The notes beneath the pieces were generated by a model, which saw nothing but the letters and a program-made list of their open reading frames with translations, did not search any database and was not told the DNA's origin. A stretch of DNA of 64,000 nucleotides, taken from positions 62,001-126,000 of the forward strand of contig JABANN010000020.1 of the NCBI GenBank assembly GCA_013115125.1, in the 5' to 3' direction. The position numbers and the translations under genes were made by a program. Below, piece by piece: positions 1-13,800 of the stretch (positions are counted from its first letter, which is position 1; each line of letters opens with the position of its first letter). The DNA comes from Perkinsus olseni (taxonomy: Eukaryota > Perkinsozoa > Perkinsida).

Positions 1-56
1 ACCGCACCAACTAAAATGTGATGAATTTTCTCAGGCTGAGACCTCGAGTTTGAGTA

Positions 57-1065
57 CTACTTTGAGTCTGTCGTGAGACCTTCGCTACGCCTTGGCAGCA
101 TTCGACCCAACGGCCCATCATCAATACGAAGTAGCGATTGTCGTAGCTTGTCCTCTTCCTCAGTCAGTGATTGCCATCTCTGGCCGAGCATCTCTCGGGA
201 GAGAACGGACGCCAACGGACGGCCGTCGATCCTCCGATGAGGAGGCCTCCCCTCGGAGTGGGGTGACTGCGATCGTGGCCCCAACGAGAGCACGGTCGGG
301 GCGGCGTTCGACTTCGACGGCATCGCCGTTTCCCGAGCCGCGCGCGCCACTACCGGTGCCATGATGCGCGGTATGACAGCGCGAGGCGGCTCCGAGTCCG
401 GCTCCTCACAGGAAGCCTCCACCACCACGGGCTGCCGAAGTCGGGCTGCTACCTTGCTTACGACAGGCGACTGAGGCCGGGCATGCAGGCGAACGAAACG
501 CTCCTCCCAACGCACCCCACCTTAGTCGTTGTTTTAGACTTCCCATCCCAAGGGCTCGGAGCTAAGACGGGCATTGGGTAGCGAGGATGAGAGCTAGGCT
601 CGTCTCGCTTTCTATGGCGCAGCAAACGTATCTGCCGTGCCATGTCTGCCCCAAGGCTACTTGTACTGAGGACACACCTTCCCAAAGACTTCCGGCCCCT
701 TGCGTTCCGTGTTGTGGTCACCCTTACTGGTGGACTCCTCAGTGCTTATCTCGGTCCTTATGCTACTAGCTACTGATGATGACTCTGCATCATCATTCAG
801 CTGTTGCTCGATAATATCACCTGACTCGCCAATCCCCGGACTCGTAGCTTCCGCTCGTACTGTGTATTTCCCCCCAGCCGCCGCTCGTCTGGAGGTGACT
901 TGACTCCACGGCTGCCGGCCTTACCACACCATGATCGACCTTGGATACCCCCACACCACCCTTTCCCGTCGATATCTCCTTGGATTGCCTTTGCTTCGTA
1001 GACGCTGGGGTTCGAGGGAGTACCCTCGGCCGGCTAGGGGACGGCTTTGAGAAGACCCTCCGCAA
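57..1065 (-). CDS. weak candidate multi-exon hypothetical gene
   Basis: Three partly overlapping open stretches on the minus strand (817-1065, 458-721 and 57-515) are rich in Arg, Ser and acidic residues. A Ser/Glu-rich stretch lies near 690-850, and an amphipathic segment with QSLTEEEDKLRQSLL lies near 130-190. They could be exons of one low-complexity protein, but I could not find a set of splice sites joining them in a single frame, and I recognise no family. The composition could equally be GC-rich noncoding DNA. The + strand shows nothing better. Treat the limits as approximate. Confidence 0.2.
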
Positions 1066-1831
1066 GTACTGTATATAACCTATTATCAGTAATCACTCTC
1101 TATTAGTTCTACTGGGCTTATTAATAGCCCTAGCGAAATAAAGTACACTGTCTCTCCTCCCTTTGCTGCTCCAATGCCTTTCGAGTAGTTGCATCGTCCG
1201 CTCGCGAGCGGTAGGACTACCGACCACAGACGCTTTGATATCAATGACGATGTATTATCCTTACCATGGGGTGATGGATTGTTTTCACCCGACGCGGCTG
1301 TCGCTGATTCGACTTTCCTCTCAATTGAAGCGTCGAGCGCAGCTCAGAGGACTCCACCCAGTCGCCGGGCGATGCATTCATGCTATCACCCCCTGAAACT
1401 CCAATATAATCGAGAGGTAGGCCGACCAGGGCAGCGAAGATTGGGTCCACGCGCAGCGGAAAGTGCGCGCAGATATCGATCATCTGGGCGAGCGCTAATA
1501 ATATATTTTGCAAGTATTGCAAGAAACATAGCAACATCCATGTGGTTCGGGTGGCAGGCGAATTCCCGAGTTGAGCGTAACTTCTGCTAACTACTTTATT
1601 GAGTTTGTTAATTGATCACCCTGCTACGTAAGTAGGGGGCGTGTTAAAGATAAGCCGAATGCTTAGGGCTCGAACTGGGGCCCTCCGTGCGACCTGTACG
1701 AACGAGATGGAAGGCTCTCCTCTACCCGACCTGGCTTGGGTCGATGGCTATGGTGATAGTGATAGTTTATTTTAATTCATGTATGGCCTATGAGGGCACG
1801 GCTGCTGCAAGGTAAATGTGTGATACGTCTA
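1066..1831. other. upstream region of the giant gene, no gene supported
   Basis: This stretch holds only short open frames. A 98-residue minus-strand frame at 1241-1537 contains one protein-like segment (AQMIDICAHFPLRV) but no neighbouring exon that fits. No TATA box or other core promoter element can be identified with confidence. Promoter and 5' leader of the giant gene should lie in the last few hundred bases. Confidence 0.4.
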
Positions 1832-1885
1832 ATGTACTACTTGGTAATACAAGTAGTGTTACTATTGCTGCAACCAGCTCGAGCA
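1832..1885 (+). other. signal peptide segment of the giant protein
   Basis: The first residues read MYYLVIQVVLLLLQPARA, a long hydrophobic core followed by a small-residue ARA cleavage motif. This predicts entry into the secretory pathway. If translation starts at 1790 the basic n-region is longer but the hydrophobic core and cleavage site are unchanged. Confidence 0.75.
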
Positions 1886-4800
1886 TGGGTCCTCGTCGGA
1901 CGGGATGGGACCATCACCTTCCTCGGTCGAATAGAGATAGGTAGCTCCATAGCCCTCACAGTCGCTCTTCTTGCTGATCTCCTCTGTATCAGACGCCTCT
2001 GTGTCGGGGTCTGGCATCACATTCCGTCATAAAGGAGTTGGACTGTGGGATATAGTAGCAGCGGATGACATCAACTCCTTTGAGTAAGCTAACTCGAGGC
2101 CGGGGCGCTTCTCTGAGGGTGCTATTGAAAGATACGAGCAAGGGGAGCTGGGCTTTACCTCTACCAACAACCCTACGCCGGTAATGGCTCTACTGCGGAC
2201 TAGTAGAGGGATGGTTTTGGCGGGAAGCCTTTCTGTCAAAGGCCAAGCGTAAGGGAATTGATACCTTCATACCGCACCGGATGGCTCGCGTGCATTAATA
2301 GGCACTTCGACGAGAAGGCTACAGTGTATCAGGGCCTCGACATAAAGGCTGGGGAGTTCGAGATTCAGGATGCTCTTCATGTTAAGCGCCCGGATAGTGG
2401 ACTTGATACCACTACTACCTACATGGACATCAAGTCTGCTGAGGTATCCTCGAGAGCGGGGGACACCATCTTTAACGCTGGTCGTGTGTCTGTAGGTATA
2501 TTTATCGACACTCTCGATAGGGAAGTTCGTCTACATCCATGGCGATTTCGTAAGGGCATTGGGAGGCAAGGGGAGTGTTAGTGAGAGTGTCTATCAGGTC
2601 CCACCGGAGGACGTTGGACCATCACTATCGGTCAATGGGGCGACACAGCTACTGGGTAAGGCGACCTTTGAGAAGACTGTGGACATCAAGAAGAGGATGT
2701 CTGTGGAGGATTACGTACGGTCTCCTTCATATGCCTGAGTATTACACCCTCCCCCTTGGCAGATAGTAGCCGCCTCCTCACTGAGCGTTCGATCATTCGC
2801 CAACTTCGGCAGTCTAGTTGGTATAGCTGATCGACTGAATGTAAGGGAGCATCTCTGGGCGGGCTGTCCTACTGCTTGTTGCTGTAAGGTATTTGGCTAT
2901 CCTAGTGAGCCTGATAGGAACGGTGGTGTATCGGTCAATGACGTCACCAGACTGGGAGGGCCACTCAGTGTTGCATCATTCCCTGTCACCATCATGGGTG
3001 ATGCCATTCAGCACTCGCTGCTGATCATACCTTGGAAGTTCTCTCCTCAGGTACCGTATCCGTATTTAACAAGGTAGATGTTGGATCAACACTATCTGTC
3101 TACAACATGATGGGCCTGGGTTCGACAGTGTCCCTACGCTCCTATGCACGCATGGGGTCGTCCATCTCAGTGTACGTATCATCATCGCGAGCCTCTCTCG
3201 AACACCGTAAATGACTCCTACTTGCTTCTCAGGTACGGAGCGTCTCGCTTCGGCAGCTCCCTATCCGTATTTGACTTCGCCCAGATGGCGAGTTCCATAT
3301 CTCTACGGGCATATCTTCGTGTGGGAAGTACTATGTCCACCTGCGGCCTCATACGCTGTGGCAGCGCAGGATCTGTACTGGACTTCGTCAATATGGGTAG
3401 CGCTATGTCCGTAAGGAGCTTCACCAGGTTCGGTTCCTCGGCCAGTGTCTTCGGCGCGGCAAGGCTAGGGAGCCCCCTGAGTATTCTAGACTTTGTTAAT
3501 ATGGGTAGCAGTATGAGCATCCGCTCCTACAGTCGATTGGGCAGCGCAGTATCCATATTCGGCATGACCAGGATAGCCAGCTGTCTCTCAGTATTGGAGT
3601 ACGCCCATATTGGCTCTGCTGCGAGTATTAGAAACTTCCACAGGCTAGGCTCGGGCCTCTCTGTCTATGCCACTACCCGACTTGGCAGTAGCCTATCACT
3701 GCTGGACTATATTGGCTTCGGCAGTTCGCTCTCCATACGGTCCTATTCTCGATTGGGTAGTTCCCTGTCGGTATACTCTCGGGTGCTGTTCGGTAGTGCT
3801 ACCTCGACTATAGACCAGTGCAGTCTGGGATCAGCCCTGTCGCTGCGATCCTCTTGCCGTATGGGCAGCACTCTCTCCCTCTATTCGGTGGCACGCTTCG
3901 GTAGTTCTCTCTCCGTGATGGACTACGTCATGATGGGCAGTGTCCTATCGGTACGCAGCACCTCGAGGATAGGCAGTACCCTATCCGTCCTCAGCCTAGC
4001 TCGCTTCGGCAGCTCTATGTCCCTCCTTGATATGGGAGCCCTGGGCAGCGGTCTATCTCTGAGGTCACAGTGCCGTCTAGGGAGTATGCTATCAGTATTC
4101 AGTGGTACGAGGTTGGGATCGTCCCTGAGCATACTTGATTGCACTCATCATGGCAGCGGCCTGTCTATTAGGTCCTTCGCCAGGCTGGGCAGTAGTATGT
4201 CAGTATATGGTCTAGTTAGGTTAGGGAGCTCTCTCACCATCCTGGATAAGACTCGTCTGGGCAGCAGCGTATCGGTCAACTCGTTCGCCCGATGCGGGTC
4301 CTCGCTGTCGGTGTTCGGCCTGTCTAGGTTCGGCAGTGCTCTCTCTGTCCTCGACTACGTGCAGCTCGCCAGCTCTCTAACGCTGCGTACATTCGCCCGT
4401 CTAGGGAGCTCCTGCAGCATCTTCGGATCGGTAAGGTTCGGTAAGAGAGTATCCATGATCGACCACCTGACCATCGGTAGTAGCCTCTCTCTGAGGAACT
4501 ACATCAGGCTGGGCTCGAGCCTTAGTGTGTTCGGTGGTGCCCGGATGGGGCAGGCTATGAGCGTGGTGGACTTTGCTATGGTTGGCAGCTCCCTATCACT
4601 CCGGAGCGCCTTTAGGATGGGCAGTGCTCTCTCCGCCGTTGGGACGGCGCGTCTGGGTAGCAGCATGTCTATGCTGGACTTCCTGCAGCTCGGCAGCTCC
4701 ATGTCTCTGCGGAGCATGCAGCGCCTCGGCAGTGGTCTAAGTGCGTACAGCACGGCTCGCCTGGCTGGAAGCTTTTCCGTCCTCCACGCCGCTGATCTGG

Positions 4801-7800
4801 CGTCGTCGCTCTCTCTACGAAGCTTCTCCCGGCTGGGCAGTGCCCTCTCAGCCCTGGGTATCACTAGGGTTGGAAGTGCCCTCAGTGTGCTGGACTTTGT
4901 CAACTTGGGCAGCTCCTTATCCCTCCACGCCTTCTCTCGTCTGGGATCGGCTCTCTCTGTGTCTGGTCCACAGAGCATCGGCAGCTCTTTGTCGGCCCTC
5001 GGCTGTGTTGCCCTCGCTAGCTCCCTCTCCCTGCGTACCTTCGGTAGGTTGGGCAGTGCCATGTCCGCCTATGGACTCGCCCGCTTGGGTAGTGCCCTCT
5101 CCACCTTGGAGTGGTGTACCCTAGGGAGCTCCCTTTCCCTCAGGACCCTCCTCAGGGTCGGCAGCACTCTCTCTGTCTTTGGCTCTACTCGCTTTGGTAG
5201 CTCCATGTCTATCCTTGACTTCTCGCATCTTGGTAGCGCCCTGTCACTACGATCCACCGCAAGGCTTGGCAGCTCTACCTCAGTCCTAGGGTTGGCTAGA
5301 CTCGGCAGCTCCTTATCGACTGTGGGAGCCGCTCACTTGGGCAGCTCATTATCGCTCAGATCTTCGCAGCGCCTAGGTAGTGCTCTATCCGTCCTCGGCA
5401 ATGCACGCTTCGCCGGCAGCTTCTCCCTGTTGGACTATCTTGCCCTTGGCAGCAGCTTGTCCGTGAGGCAACATGCTAGATTGGGTAGCTCCTTATCGAT
5501 CTTCCAAGTTCAAAGGCTCGGTGGGTCTCTTACCGTACTAGACTTTCTTACTATGGGTAGTAGCTGCTCTATGAGAGCCTTGGCTAGGCTGGGCAGCGGC
5601 GCTTCTCTATTCAGTATGACTAGGCTTGGTAGTGCTATATCAGTATTGGACTACGTTACTCTGGGCAGCTCTCTATCTCTACGGTCAACCTTCCGTTTGG
5701 GCAGCACCACCTCAGTGTATGGTACCATCAAAGCGGGGGCCAGCCTGTCCTCCCTGAGCTACGCAAGGCTGGGAAGCTCACTATCAGTCAGGTCGTTCAG
5801 TCGTCTTGGCAGCCAGGTTTCTACATTCGCGGTAGCCAGGTTCGGCAGCTCGTTGTCAGCTCTTGATTGGGCCGATCTCGGCAGCTCAGTATCCCTGAGG
5901 AGCTTCGCTAGGCTATCTTCGTCTCTCTCCATCTGGGGTATAGCTAGGGCTGGCAGCAGCCTTTCTGTGCTGGGGTACGCCCAGATGGCCAGCTCATGCT
6001 CAGTACGCTCCCTGTCAAGGTTTGGTAGTGCGGCCTCTGTGCACAGCATAGCCCGCTTCGGTAGTGCCGTGTCCATGTTGGCCAGGATCCACCTTGGCAG
6101 TGCCCTCTCCCTGCGCAGCTTCGCCCGTATGGGCAGCAGCGTGTCCATCTTCGGCCTTAGTTCTCTTCGCGCTGCCACTGCCGGTGTCACCGTCCTCGAC
6201 TATACTACTCTCGGCAGTTCGATATCGACACGCTGCTTTGGAAGGATGGGCTCGGCTATGTCCGTCCTCGGCCTTACCAGGGTCGCATCGACAGTATCGG
6301 TGCTGGATTTCGTTAGCATGGGCTCGGCTATCTCCCTGTCCAGATTCCAAAGGCTAGGCAGTGCCTTGTCTGTCTTGGGCCGTGCACGCTTGAGCAGCTC
6401 AGTGTCTGTCCTGGACTATGTCCATATAGGTAGCTCTGCCTCTCTACGAGCCTTCAGCAGAGTGGGCAGCTCAGTATCAGTACTGTGCCAAGCCCGTCTG
6501 GGTCACCAGCTGTCCGCGCTAGACGGCACCCATCTTGGCAGCAGTCTTTCCTTGAGAGGGGTTGCCAGGTTGGGCAGCTACGTCTCTGTATACGATACTT
6601 CAAGGTTGGGCAGAGGCCTCTCAGTCCTCGACTTCCTCCACCTTGGCAGCACCACCTCCATGCGAGCCTTGCTACGCATGGGCAGCTCTCTCTCCATGTT
6701 CGGTTCTAGTCGCTACGGCAGCACTCTGAGTATCCTCGACGCTGCGACCCTAGGGAGTGGTTGCTCTCTTAGAAGCTTCCATCGTATGGGTAGCAGCTGC
6801 AGCCTATTCAGTCTCGCCCGTCTTGGCCATGAGGTGTCCGTACTCAACGCCGTGGCCCTCGGCAGTAGCTTATCTCTGCGTGCCTTATCGCGCATGGGCA
6901 GCGGTGTATCTGTCTTCAGCCTGTGTAGATTCGGCTCCTCACTGTCGGCTATTGACGTGGCGACCTTGGGTAGCTCGGTATCCATCAGATGCATGTCCCG
7001 CATGGGTAGCTGCCTGTCGGTATTCGGTCTGGTGAGGTTCGGCAGCACAGCCTCTGTGGCGGACTTCGCCACCCTGGGCAGTGCGTGCTCGCTGAGGTCC
7101 TACCTGCGCATGGGCAGCCAATGCAGCGTCTTCTCTATGAGTAGGCTTGGTAGCAACTTGAGCATCTTAGATATGACCGAGCTTGGCAGTACTATGTCTC
7201 TTCGTTCCTTCTCCCGCTTTGGTAGTACCATATCTGTCTATGGCCTAGGCCGACTCGGCAGTAGCATATCGGTCTTCGACTACCAGTCAGTCGGCAGCTC
7301 GCTGTCCATAAGGTCGTACATTCGACTGGGATCCTCGGCCTCCTTCTACGGCATGTCTAGGCTTGGCAGTTCCCTCTCCGTACTGGACTTCGTCAACATG
7401 GGTAGCGCTTATTCTATCCGTAACTACATTCGCCTCGGCTCTACTATATCGGTATTCTCTATGCAAAGGCTGGGCAGTACGGTATCGACACTGGACTTCA
7501 TTAATATGGGTAGTACCTTCTCGACTAAGAGCTTCGTCAGGCTGGGTAGCACCATCACAGCACTGGCAGTCGCAAGGTTGGGCAGCAGCCTTTCAACCCT
7601 GGGGTACGCGAGTGTTGGCTCGGCTTTGTCGCTACGGTCGGCCGTGCGACTGGGGAGCTCTCTCTCGGTGTTCGGCCTGTCTCGCCTTGCTAGTAGTGCT
7701 TCCATACTAGACTACACTGGTGTTGGCAGCACTCTGTCTCTCAGAGGTTTCTGCCGCCTAGGTAGTACGCTGTCTCTATTCAACCTGGCGCGTATGGGTA

Positions 7801-10800
7801 GTGCAGCCTCAGTGCTTGCCTTCGCTAATCTTGGTAGTAGCATCTCTCTCCGCTCTTACCTTCGCGTTGGTAGCGTGGCTTCGGTCTACTCCGCCACGAG
7901 GCTAGGTGCTGCTATGTCCGCTATGGAGTGCTCACTTTGTGGGAGCTCCCTCTCACTGAGACACTTCGGTCGGCTAGGCAGCTCTGTATCCGCCTTCTCC
8001 GGCGCCAGGCTCGGTCTCTCTCTATCTGTGCTTGACTTCCTGCAACTGGGTAGCTCATTATCGGTGAGGAAGGGAGCTCGCCTAGGGTCAGCTGTGTCGG
8101 TTTATGGCCGTAGTCGGCTGGCTATGTCCGCATCGGCCCTGGACTACCTGCATCTGGGGAGCACTTTGTCCCTTAGGGGCGTTAGTAGACTCGGCAGCTC
8201 AGTATCAGCAATATCTGTGGCTCGGCTGGGAGATGCCCTTACTGTCCTGGCGGCTAACACTCTAGGAAGTAGCCTCTCCTTGAGGAGCTTTGCTAGGGTT
8301 GGTAGCAAATTGACAGTCCTGGACTTCGCCAACTACGGCAGCAGCCTGAGTCTTCGTGGTGCTCTCAGAGCAGGCAGTGGTATATCGGTCTTCAGTACAG
8401 CAAGGTTCGGAGCTACATTGTCCGTGCTAGACCGGCTCAGGCTAGGAAGCTGTATCTCCGTGAACTCCTTCGCTAGGCTGGGTAGCACGATATCGGTGTA
8501 TGGGTGGGCCAAGCTAGGTGATACTCTCAGTGCTATTGGCAGCGTGGAGATATCATCAGCCTTATCTCTCCGCTCTCTCATGCGTATGGGTAGCGCCTGT
8601 TCTCTCTATCAAGGCTGTCGACTGGGCGCCGAAGCATCCGTCCTGGACTTTATGGCTATGGGGTCGGCTCTCAGTGTCCGGGCCTTCAGTAGGCTGGGCA
8701 GTAGCGCCTCCCTCTTTGGTCTTGCCCGATTCGGCAGTAGCCTCTCGGTATTGGACTATGCTACTTTCGGCAGCTCTTGCTCTATTGGTAGCTTCCTCAA
8801 GTTGGGAAGTAAGATATCAGTCTTTAGCCTAGCAAGACTTGGCAGCTCTATGTCTGTGCTTGACTATGTCGGTTTGGGCAGCTCTTTCTCTCTTCGATCC
8901 TATGGTCGTATCGGTAGTACTATGTCCCTCTTTGGCCGTAGTAGGTTGGGGTCTAGTGTATCGCTACTGGACTATGCCCAGTGTGGCAGTACCCTCTCCC
9001 TGCGTAGCATGCTCAGGCTTGGCAGCGTCTTTTCCGTCTACAACCTTGCCCGTATGGGCTCCGTGGTGTCGGTCCTGGACTTCACTGGCCTGGGCTCGTC
9101 TGTCAGTGTGCGGTCGTATATTAGACTAGGGAGCACCTTATCGGTCTTTGCCAAGATGGCTGCTGGGAGCGCCGTGTCCATCCTAGACGTCTCGAGCCTC
9201 GGTAGTGCATTGTCGCTGCGGAGCTTCTACCGTCATGGCAGCACCGTGTCATTGTACAGCATAGCCTGCCTTGGCAGTACCATAAGTATGTTCGACGCTG
9301 TTACCCTGGGAAGTACTCTATCACTTCGATCGGTTGCCAGGTTGGGCTCTGAGGCATCGGTCTGTGGGAGGACTAGATTCCAGCAGCAGATGTCCATACT
9401 AGACTGTCTACAGCTTGGGAGTAGCCTTTCCGTGAGATCTGTATTCCGTCTTGGTAGCCATCTCTCGGTGTTCGGTAGTGCCCGGCTCTCAGCCAAGATG
9501 TCGGTGCTAGACGGTATGACGGTGTCGTCAGCCCTATCCCTTCGTGGCTTCAGCAGGCTTGGTAGTACACTGTCAGTCTTTTCTACTGTACGGGCCGGTG
9601 ATAACCTCTCCGTCTTGGGCTGGCTTCGGATGGGCAGCACAGCTTCAGTAATCGACCGAGTGTCCTTGGCCAGCTCTCTCTCACTGCGCAGCCTGGCTCG
9701 TCTGGGCAGCAAGGCGTCGGTCTTGGATTACCTCAGCCTTGGCAGTTCTCTGTCGCTCCGTGGGGTGAGTCGTCTTGGTAGTTCAGTCTCGGCATTCGGT
9801 GTCACCCGGCTCGGCAGGTCACTATCAGTACTAGATAGCCTCACCTTGGGGAGCTCCCTCTCTCTTCAAGCCTTCATGAGATTTGGCAGCTCCCTCTCAT
9901 GCTACGGCCAAGCCAACTTTGGGGTTAAGGTCTCCTGTGCAGGCGTGCTGGAGTTCGGTTCGTGTATGAGCGTTCGCTCCTATACTAGGCTGGGCAGCTC
10001 ATGCTCTGTCTTTAGTATATCGAGAGTGGGCAGCTCCTTATCGGTGCTGGACTGGCTTACGCTAGGCAGCTCACTCTCCGTCCGCAACCTTGTGCGCCTC
10101 GGCAGTGACCTCTCCATCGTTGCCCGCCAACGCCTGAGCAGCAGCCTTTCTGTAATGGACTTGGTCGAGCTAGGCAGCGGCCTGTCCATTAGAGCTATCT
10201 CGAGGTTGGGGAGTAGCCTGTCAGCCCTGGGATGGGCTAGGTTTGGCGACTCGATCACTGTTCTCGGCAAGAGCAACTTCGGTAGCTCCCTGTCTCTACG
10301 GACCTTCGCTCGCCTCGGTAGCACCGCGTCAGTGTTCAATAGGGTACACCTAGGTGACTATTTCTCGGTTTTATCAACGGCCAGGCTGGGCAGTCACTTG
10401 TCAGTGCTCGACTATGCTACCATGGGTAGCTCACTGTCCATACGCTCCTTCACTTCCCTGGGTAGTGCTGCATCGATTCTTGACTACCTCATGCTGGGCA
10501 GCACATTATCGGTGCGCCACAGCTGCAGGCTCGGCAGTGACCTCTCGGTCTTTTCCGTGTCCCGCATTGGCTCAGCTCTATCGGTGCTGGATTTCCTCAA
10601 CCTGGGCAGCACGGCATCTCTACGTTCCATCATGAGGCTGGGCTCGACATTCTCCGTTCAGGGATGGACCAGGCTTGGCTTGACTGTCTCTGTCCTTGAC
10701 CATGTGTCCTTGGCTAGTTCGATGTCGCTGCGGTCTATGATGAGGCTAGGCAGTGAGCTATCCCTCATGGGCATGGCTAGGTTCGGCAGTACCATGTCAT

Positions 10801-13800
10801 CGCTGGACAGTGTTGCGATGGGGTCTGCCCTGTCCTTGAGATCAGCTGCTAGATTTGGTTCCTCCACAAGTGTATTCTCCGTGGCCCGTCTGGGATCGAC
10901 AATGTCCGTGCTGGACACGGTGGCTTTGGGGAGCGCTCTTTCCCTCAGAGGCTTCGCTCGGTTTGGCAGCAACTTGTCGGTGCACGCGGCGCTTCGTTTC
11001 GGCTCATCAATGTCGCTGGTGGATTGCTCGACCCTGGGCAGCAGCTTGTCCATTCGGGCCAGCTCTCGCCTGGGTAGCGGACTGTCCATGCTGTCGCTGG
11101 CCAAGGTTGGCAGTACACTCTCTGTGCTTGACTTCGTCACTCTCGGCAGTAGCCTGTCGTTGCGAGCCTTCACGAGAGTTGGCAGCACCCTATCTGCCTT
11201 CGCGCGGACTGCTGTTGGCCATGCTCTGACGGTGCTTAGCGAGGGCCATCTCGGTAGCACTATGTCTCTACGCTCATTCTCCCGCCTGGGCAGCACTCTA
11301 TCGGCCTTACGTAGCGTGCGCTTTGGTGACTCTCTGTCCCTCCTTGACTTCGGCCATTGTGGAAGCGCCATTTCCATTCGGAATCTAGTACGGCTTGGCA
11401 GTACCCTCTCCACACTCTCCCAGGTCAGGATTGGGGCGTCCATCTCAACCCTATCCTTCGCTAGTATGGGCTCCGCAATGTCCCTAAGGTCAATGGTCAG
11501 GGCAGGCAGCAGCCTCTCGCTGTACAGCCTCACTAGGCTCGGTAGTGCCACCTCTATCCTCGACTATGCTACCTTCGCCAGTACAGTATCCCTTCGTTCT
11601 TTCGCCCGCCTGGGGTCGACATTATCGTCCTTTGCGATGGCTCGTCTAGGAAGTGGTGTATCCGTTATGGAGTGGGCTACTCTGGGTAGTTCCATCTCTC
11701 TGAGGTCCTACGCTAGAGCAGGCAGTAGAGTCTCTGTCATCGGTCTGGCACGCTTCGCCTCTCACGTGACTGTATTGGACTTCCTGCAGCTTGGCAGCTC
11801 GCTCTCCCTTCGTGACTTCGTACGGCTGGGGAGCTCGTGCTCCTTGCTGGGTCTGTCAAGACTCGGATCCTCGGCCTCCATTCTTGACTATGTCACAATG
11901 GGCAGCGCACTGTCCCTACGCAGCTACATCCGCTTCGGCAGTAACCTCTCTGTGGCGTCTTTGGCCCGACTTGGCAAGTCCCTCACTACCCTAGACTGCA
12001 ATACCCTGGGCAGTGTCCTCTCACTACGAGGTTTCTCCCGATTTGGCAGTGCCGTATCGGTGTTCTCCTCTCTAAGGTTCGGCAGCACTCTATCCTTGCT
12101 GGACTTCGGTACCTTCGCCAGCTCCTTGTCAGTGAGGTCCATGACACGGCTAGGGAGTGGTATCTCGGCCTATGGCATCGCTCGCTACGGACAGAGCATG
12201 TCGGTCCTCGACTTCATCGCGGTGGGATCATCGCTATCAGTCCGGGCGACTGCTAGGGTGGGCAGCTCCCTCTCTGCCATGGCCACCACACGTTTGGGAT
12301 CTACTATGTCCGTCTTGGATGCTATTGGTTTGGGTAGCTCCCTCTCTCTGCGCTCGTTTGTGAGGTTCGGCAGCAACCTGTCGGCCTGCGGGTACCAGAG
12401 GCTACATGGAGAGCTCTCGATCCTTGATGCGGTCAAGTTTGGCAGTAGCCTCTCTTTGAGGTCGTTCGTCCGGCAAGGCTCGTCACTGAGTATATTCTCC
12501 CATACTAGGGCTGGGGCGAGCCTTTCTGTTCTTGACACTGCGATCTTCGGTAGCTCTCTCTCACTGAGGTCTTTCTCGAGGCTAGGTAGTGCCATGAGCT
12601 GCTTTGGGATGGCTCGACTCGGCAGCACTCTAAGCGGCCTTGACCATGTCCACTTGGGCAGCATGATCAGCGTTCGCTCCACCGCGCGTCTTGGGAGTAC
12701 CCTCTCGGTGTACAGCGTGTCACGGCTCGGCAGCGGCCTCTCAGTCCTTGGCTGGAGTACCCTCGGCAGCAGCCTCTCTCTGCGGGGAATGATGCGCTTC
12801 GGCAGTGGTCTCTCTGTCTACAGTACGACCAGGTTTGGCTCCGTCATCTCCGTCCTAGATGCCGTGTCTTTGGGGAGTACCCTCTCCGTGAGAGCCTTCG
12901 CCAGGGCTGGCAGTACCGTGTCGGTGATTGCCTCAACGACCATGGGCAGCATTGCCTCTGTCCTTGATGCCACTTCCCTTGGAAGCTCCTTCTCTCTGAG
13001 GTCCTTCTGTCGGTTTGGCTCAGCCATCTCCATGCTCTCCAAGACTAGGATGGGCGAGAGCCTCTCAGTGTTGGACTACACCCACCTTGGCAGCTCGGTA
13101 TCGATCCGTTCAGCCTTGAGGTTGGGCAGTGTAGCATCTATCCTGTCCAGTATGAAAATGTCCAACACTCTGTCGGTCATGAACTTCACGGCCCTTGCTA
13201 GTTCCCTCAGTCTGCGATCGACCATCCGCCTCGGCAGCAGCCTGTCCCTCTTCGGTGCATCGCGGCTGGGGAGCAGCGCATCCGTGCTCGACATGGTAAA
13301 CTTCGGAAGCGCGGTATCGTTGAGGGAATTTGTGAGGTTCGGATCGTCCCTCTCGACGGTGTTGGGCACGAGACTTGGAAAGGATCTGTCTACCCTTGAC
13401 TGCACGTTGCTTGGCAGCTCCCTATCCCTTCGGGGCCTCGTACGCTTCGGCAGCTCAGTGAGCGTGTTAACCCAAACGAAGTTAGCTTCGTCATTGACAG
13501 TGATGGACTTCGCTGTCTGTGCAACTTCATTATCAGTGCGGTCGGTTCTACGACTCGGCAGCAGCGTCTCTGCTCTGTGTGCCACCAGACTGGGCGATTC
13601 GCTCACAGCACTGTCTTGGGCCAACCTAGCCAGCTCGCTCTCCTTGCGGGCAGCTTGCCGTCTCGGGTCAACTCTCTCCTTACACTCTATAGTTCGTTAT
13701 GGCTCCTCGGCCTCTCTCTTGGACCAGAGTGTCCTTGGCAGCTCCTTGTCGCTCCGCAGCTTCGCAAGACTGGGCAGCTCGGTCTCTACTGTGAGTACTG

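Noticed and set aside
1640-1745. Minus-strand tRNA-like sequence (AGTTCGAGC box and GGTAGAG-like box)
   Set aside because: The T-stem does not pair around the TTCGAGC loop and no acceptor stem can be formed. At most a tRNA-derived relic.
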